Of a DNA stretch of 64,000 bases, positions 63,629-64,000 are shown piece by piece. The notes under the pieces were generated by a model, which saw nothing but the letters and a program-made list of their open reading frames with translations, was not told where the DNA came from and did not search any database. Location: positions 2,703,924 through 2,767,923 of the forward strand of contig LT599018.1 of NCBI GenBank assembly GCA_900079685.1, written 5' to 3'. The stretch is from an uncultured delta proteobacterium (GTDB taxonomy: Bacteria > Desulfobacterota > Desulfovibrionia > Desulfovibrionales > Desulfovibrionaceae). Position numbers and translations under genes: made by a program. How positions within the stretch are numbered: position 1 is the stretch's first letter; every line of letters starts with the position of its first letter.

Positions 63629-64000
63629 TCAGGAGGCGATTCCCGGATGCAGGGAGCTTTGGTACGACGGCTCAAAGCGGGATGATCCTCCCCATTCCTC
63701 CGCCTCCGCGTGTGCGTGAATGATTCCGGCCAGGCTCACGGCGAGAATCCCGAAATGCGCGAGCGCTTCCGGCGGCCAATCGCGGAAGGTTTTCTGGTCG
63801 AACCCCAGAAAGCCGGCCTTTTTCCGGCCTGCCGTCAGGGGCATGAAGATACAGGTCCGGACGTCGGGAGCGGCCTGCGGGAGCGCGCCGCCAACGAGCC
63901 ACTGCCCGATGCGGGCCTCCGCCGCGAAGAGCGTTACCACGGCGGGGGATACTTCCGGATGGAAGGGGTGGCCGGGTTTTTCCGCAGGCCCGTGCTGCCG
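63629..64000 (-). CDS. C-terminal part of a GAF-domain-like protein, cut by the window edge
   Basis: An open frame from the right edge to the stop at 63629, at least 123 aa. The sequence TCIFMPLTAGRKKAGFLGFDQKTFR is typical of the end of a GAF domain of the type found in sensor kinases and diguanylate cyclases. It lacks a start in the window; a GTG at 63940 is internal, as the frame stays open to the edge. It is convergent with the DMT gene. Confidence 0.65.
   Translation of the reverse strand, partial: RQHGPAEKPGHPFHPEVSPAVVTLFAAEARIGQWLVGGALPQAAPDVRTCIFMPLTAGRKKAGFLGFDQKTFRDWPPEALAHFGILAVSLAGIIHAHAEAEEWGGSSRFEPSYQSSLHPGIAS

Overview
This 64 kb window is a GC-rich bacterial chromosome segment, about 60 % G+C by eye. 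It holds roughly 50 protein genes and no tRNA, rRNA or CRISPR array that I can recognise. Four complete TRAP transporters (dctPQM), many amino-acid and hydroxy-acid enzymes, an RnfC/PrdC-like electron-transfer protein, a CXXCH sensor and a Tex protein suggest an anaerobic, organic-acid and amino-acid using proteobacterium. A Desulfovibrionaceae (Desulfovibrio/Bilophila-like) origin is my best guess, but no marker gene proves it.

Layout. 0.3-7.8 kb: an rnfC/prdC-like gene, convergent with TRAP operon 1 (dctP-dctQ-dctM and two creatinase/prolidase-fold M24 genes), with a FadR-type GntR regulator upstream. 8.2-12.9 kb: a creD-creB-creC-blaOXA operon on the minus strand, preceded by an exact cre/blr-tag (TTCAC-N6-TTCAC). 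13-13.6 kb: a structured RNA-like element resembling a molybdenum-cofactor riboswitch with no gene on its strand, then an AT-rich gap. 13.6-18 kb: a gluconate 5-dehydrogenase-like SDR, a GNAT acetyltransferase, a LysR regulator and a methylmalonate-semialdehyde dehydrogenase. 18-22.5 kb: a frameshifted haem-type (CXXCH) sensor with a PAS domain, divergent from a hybrid histidine kinase. 22.6-27 kb: a small secreted protein, a metallo-beta-lactamase-fold hydrolase, a palindromic repeat (copy 1) and TRAP operon 2. 27.3-33.7 kb: threonine aldolase, a D-2-hydroxyacid dehydrogenase, then an operon of a LarA-like protein, a divergent IlvD-family dehydratase and a DMT exporter. 33.7-41.2 kb: GABA aminotransferase, an M20 amidohydrolase, a third M24 protein and TRAP operon 3, with repeat copy 2 between dctP and dctQ. 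41.5-49.4 kb: two aminotransferases, a membrane protein, a DMT transporter, a DUF3300/DUF2950 secreted pair, a Nudix hydrolase and a Dabb protein. 49.7-53.1 kb: Tex and an isopropylmalate-dehydrogenase-family enzyme. 53.2-56.9 kb: a two-gene restriction-modification system (nuclease-methyltransferase fusion plus HsdS) with an in-frame (VSPD)n minisatellite. 56.9-62.5 kb: TRAP operon 4 with biosynthetic-type ilvD upstream and a divergent GntR regulator. The right end has a third DMT transporter and a GAF-like gene cut by the window edge.

How the genes work together. Most of the window reads as separate uptake-plus-catabolism cassettes: a TRAP transporter brings in an organic or amino acid, and hydrolases (M24, M20), aminotransferases, dehydrogenases and dehydratases process it. 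Two of the TRAP cassettes have an adjacent FadR-type regulator that probably senses the substrate. The cre-bla operon is different: the sensor, the regulator, the Cre effector and a class D beta-lactamase share one apparent transcript and one cre-tag, so a self-contained beta-lactam or cell-wall-stress response is the simplest reading.
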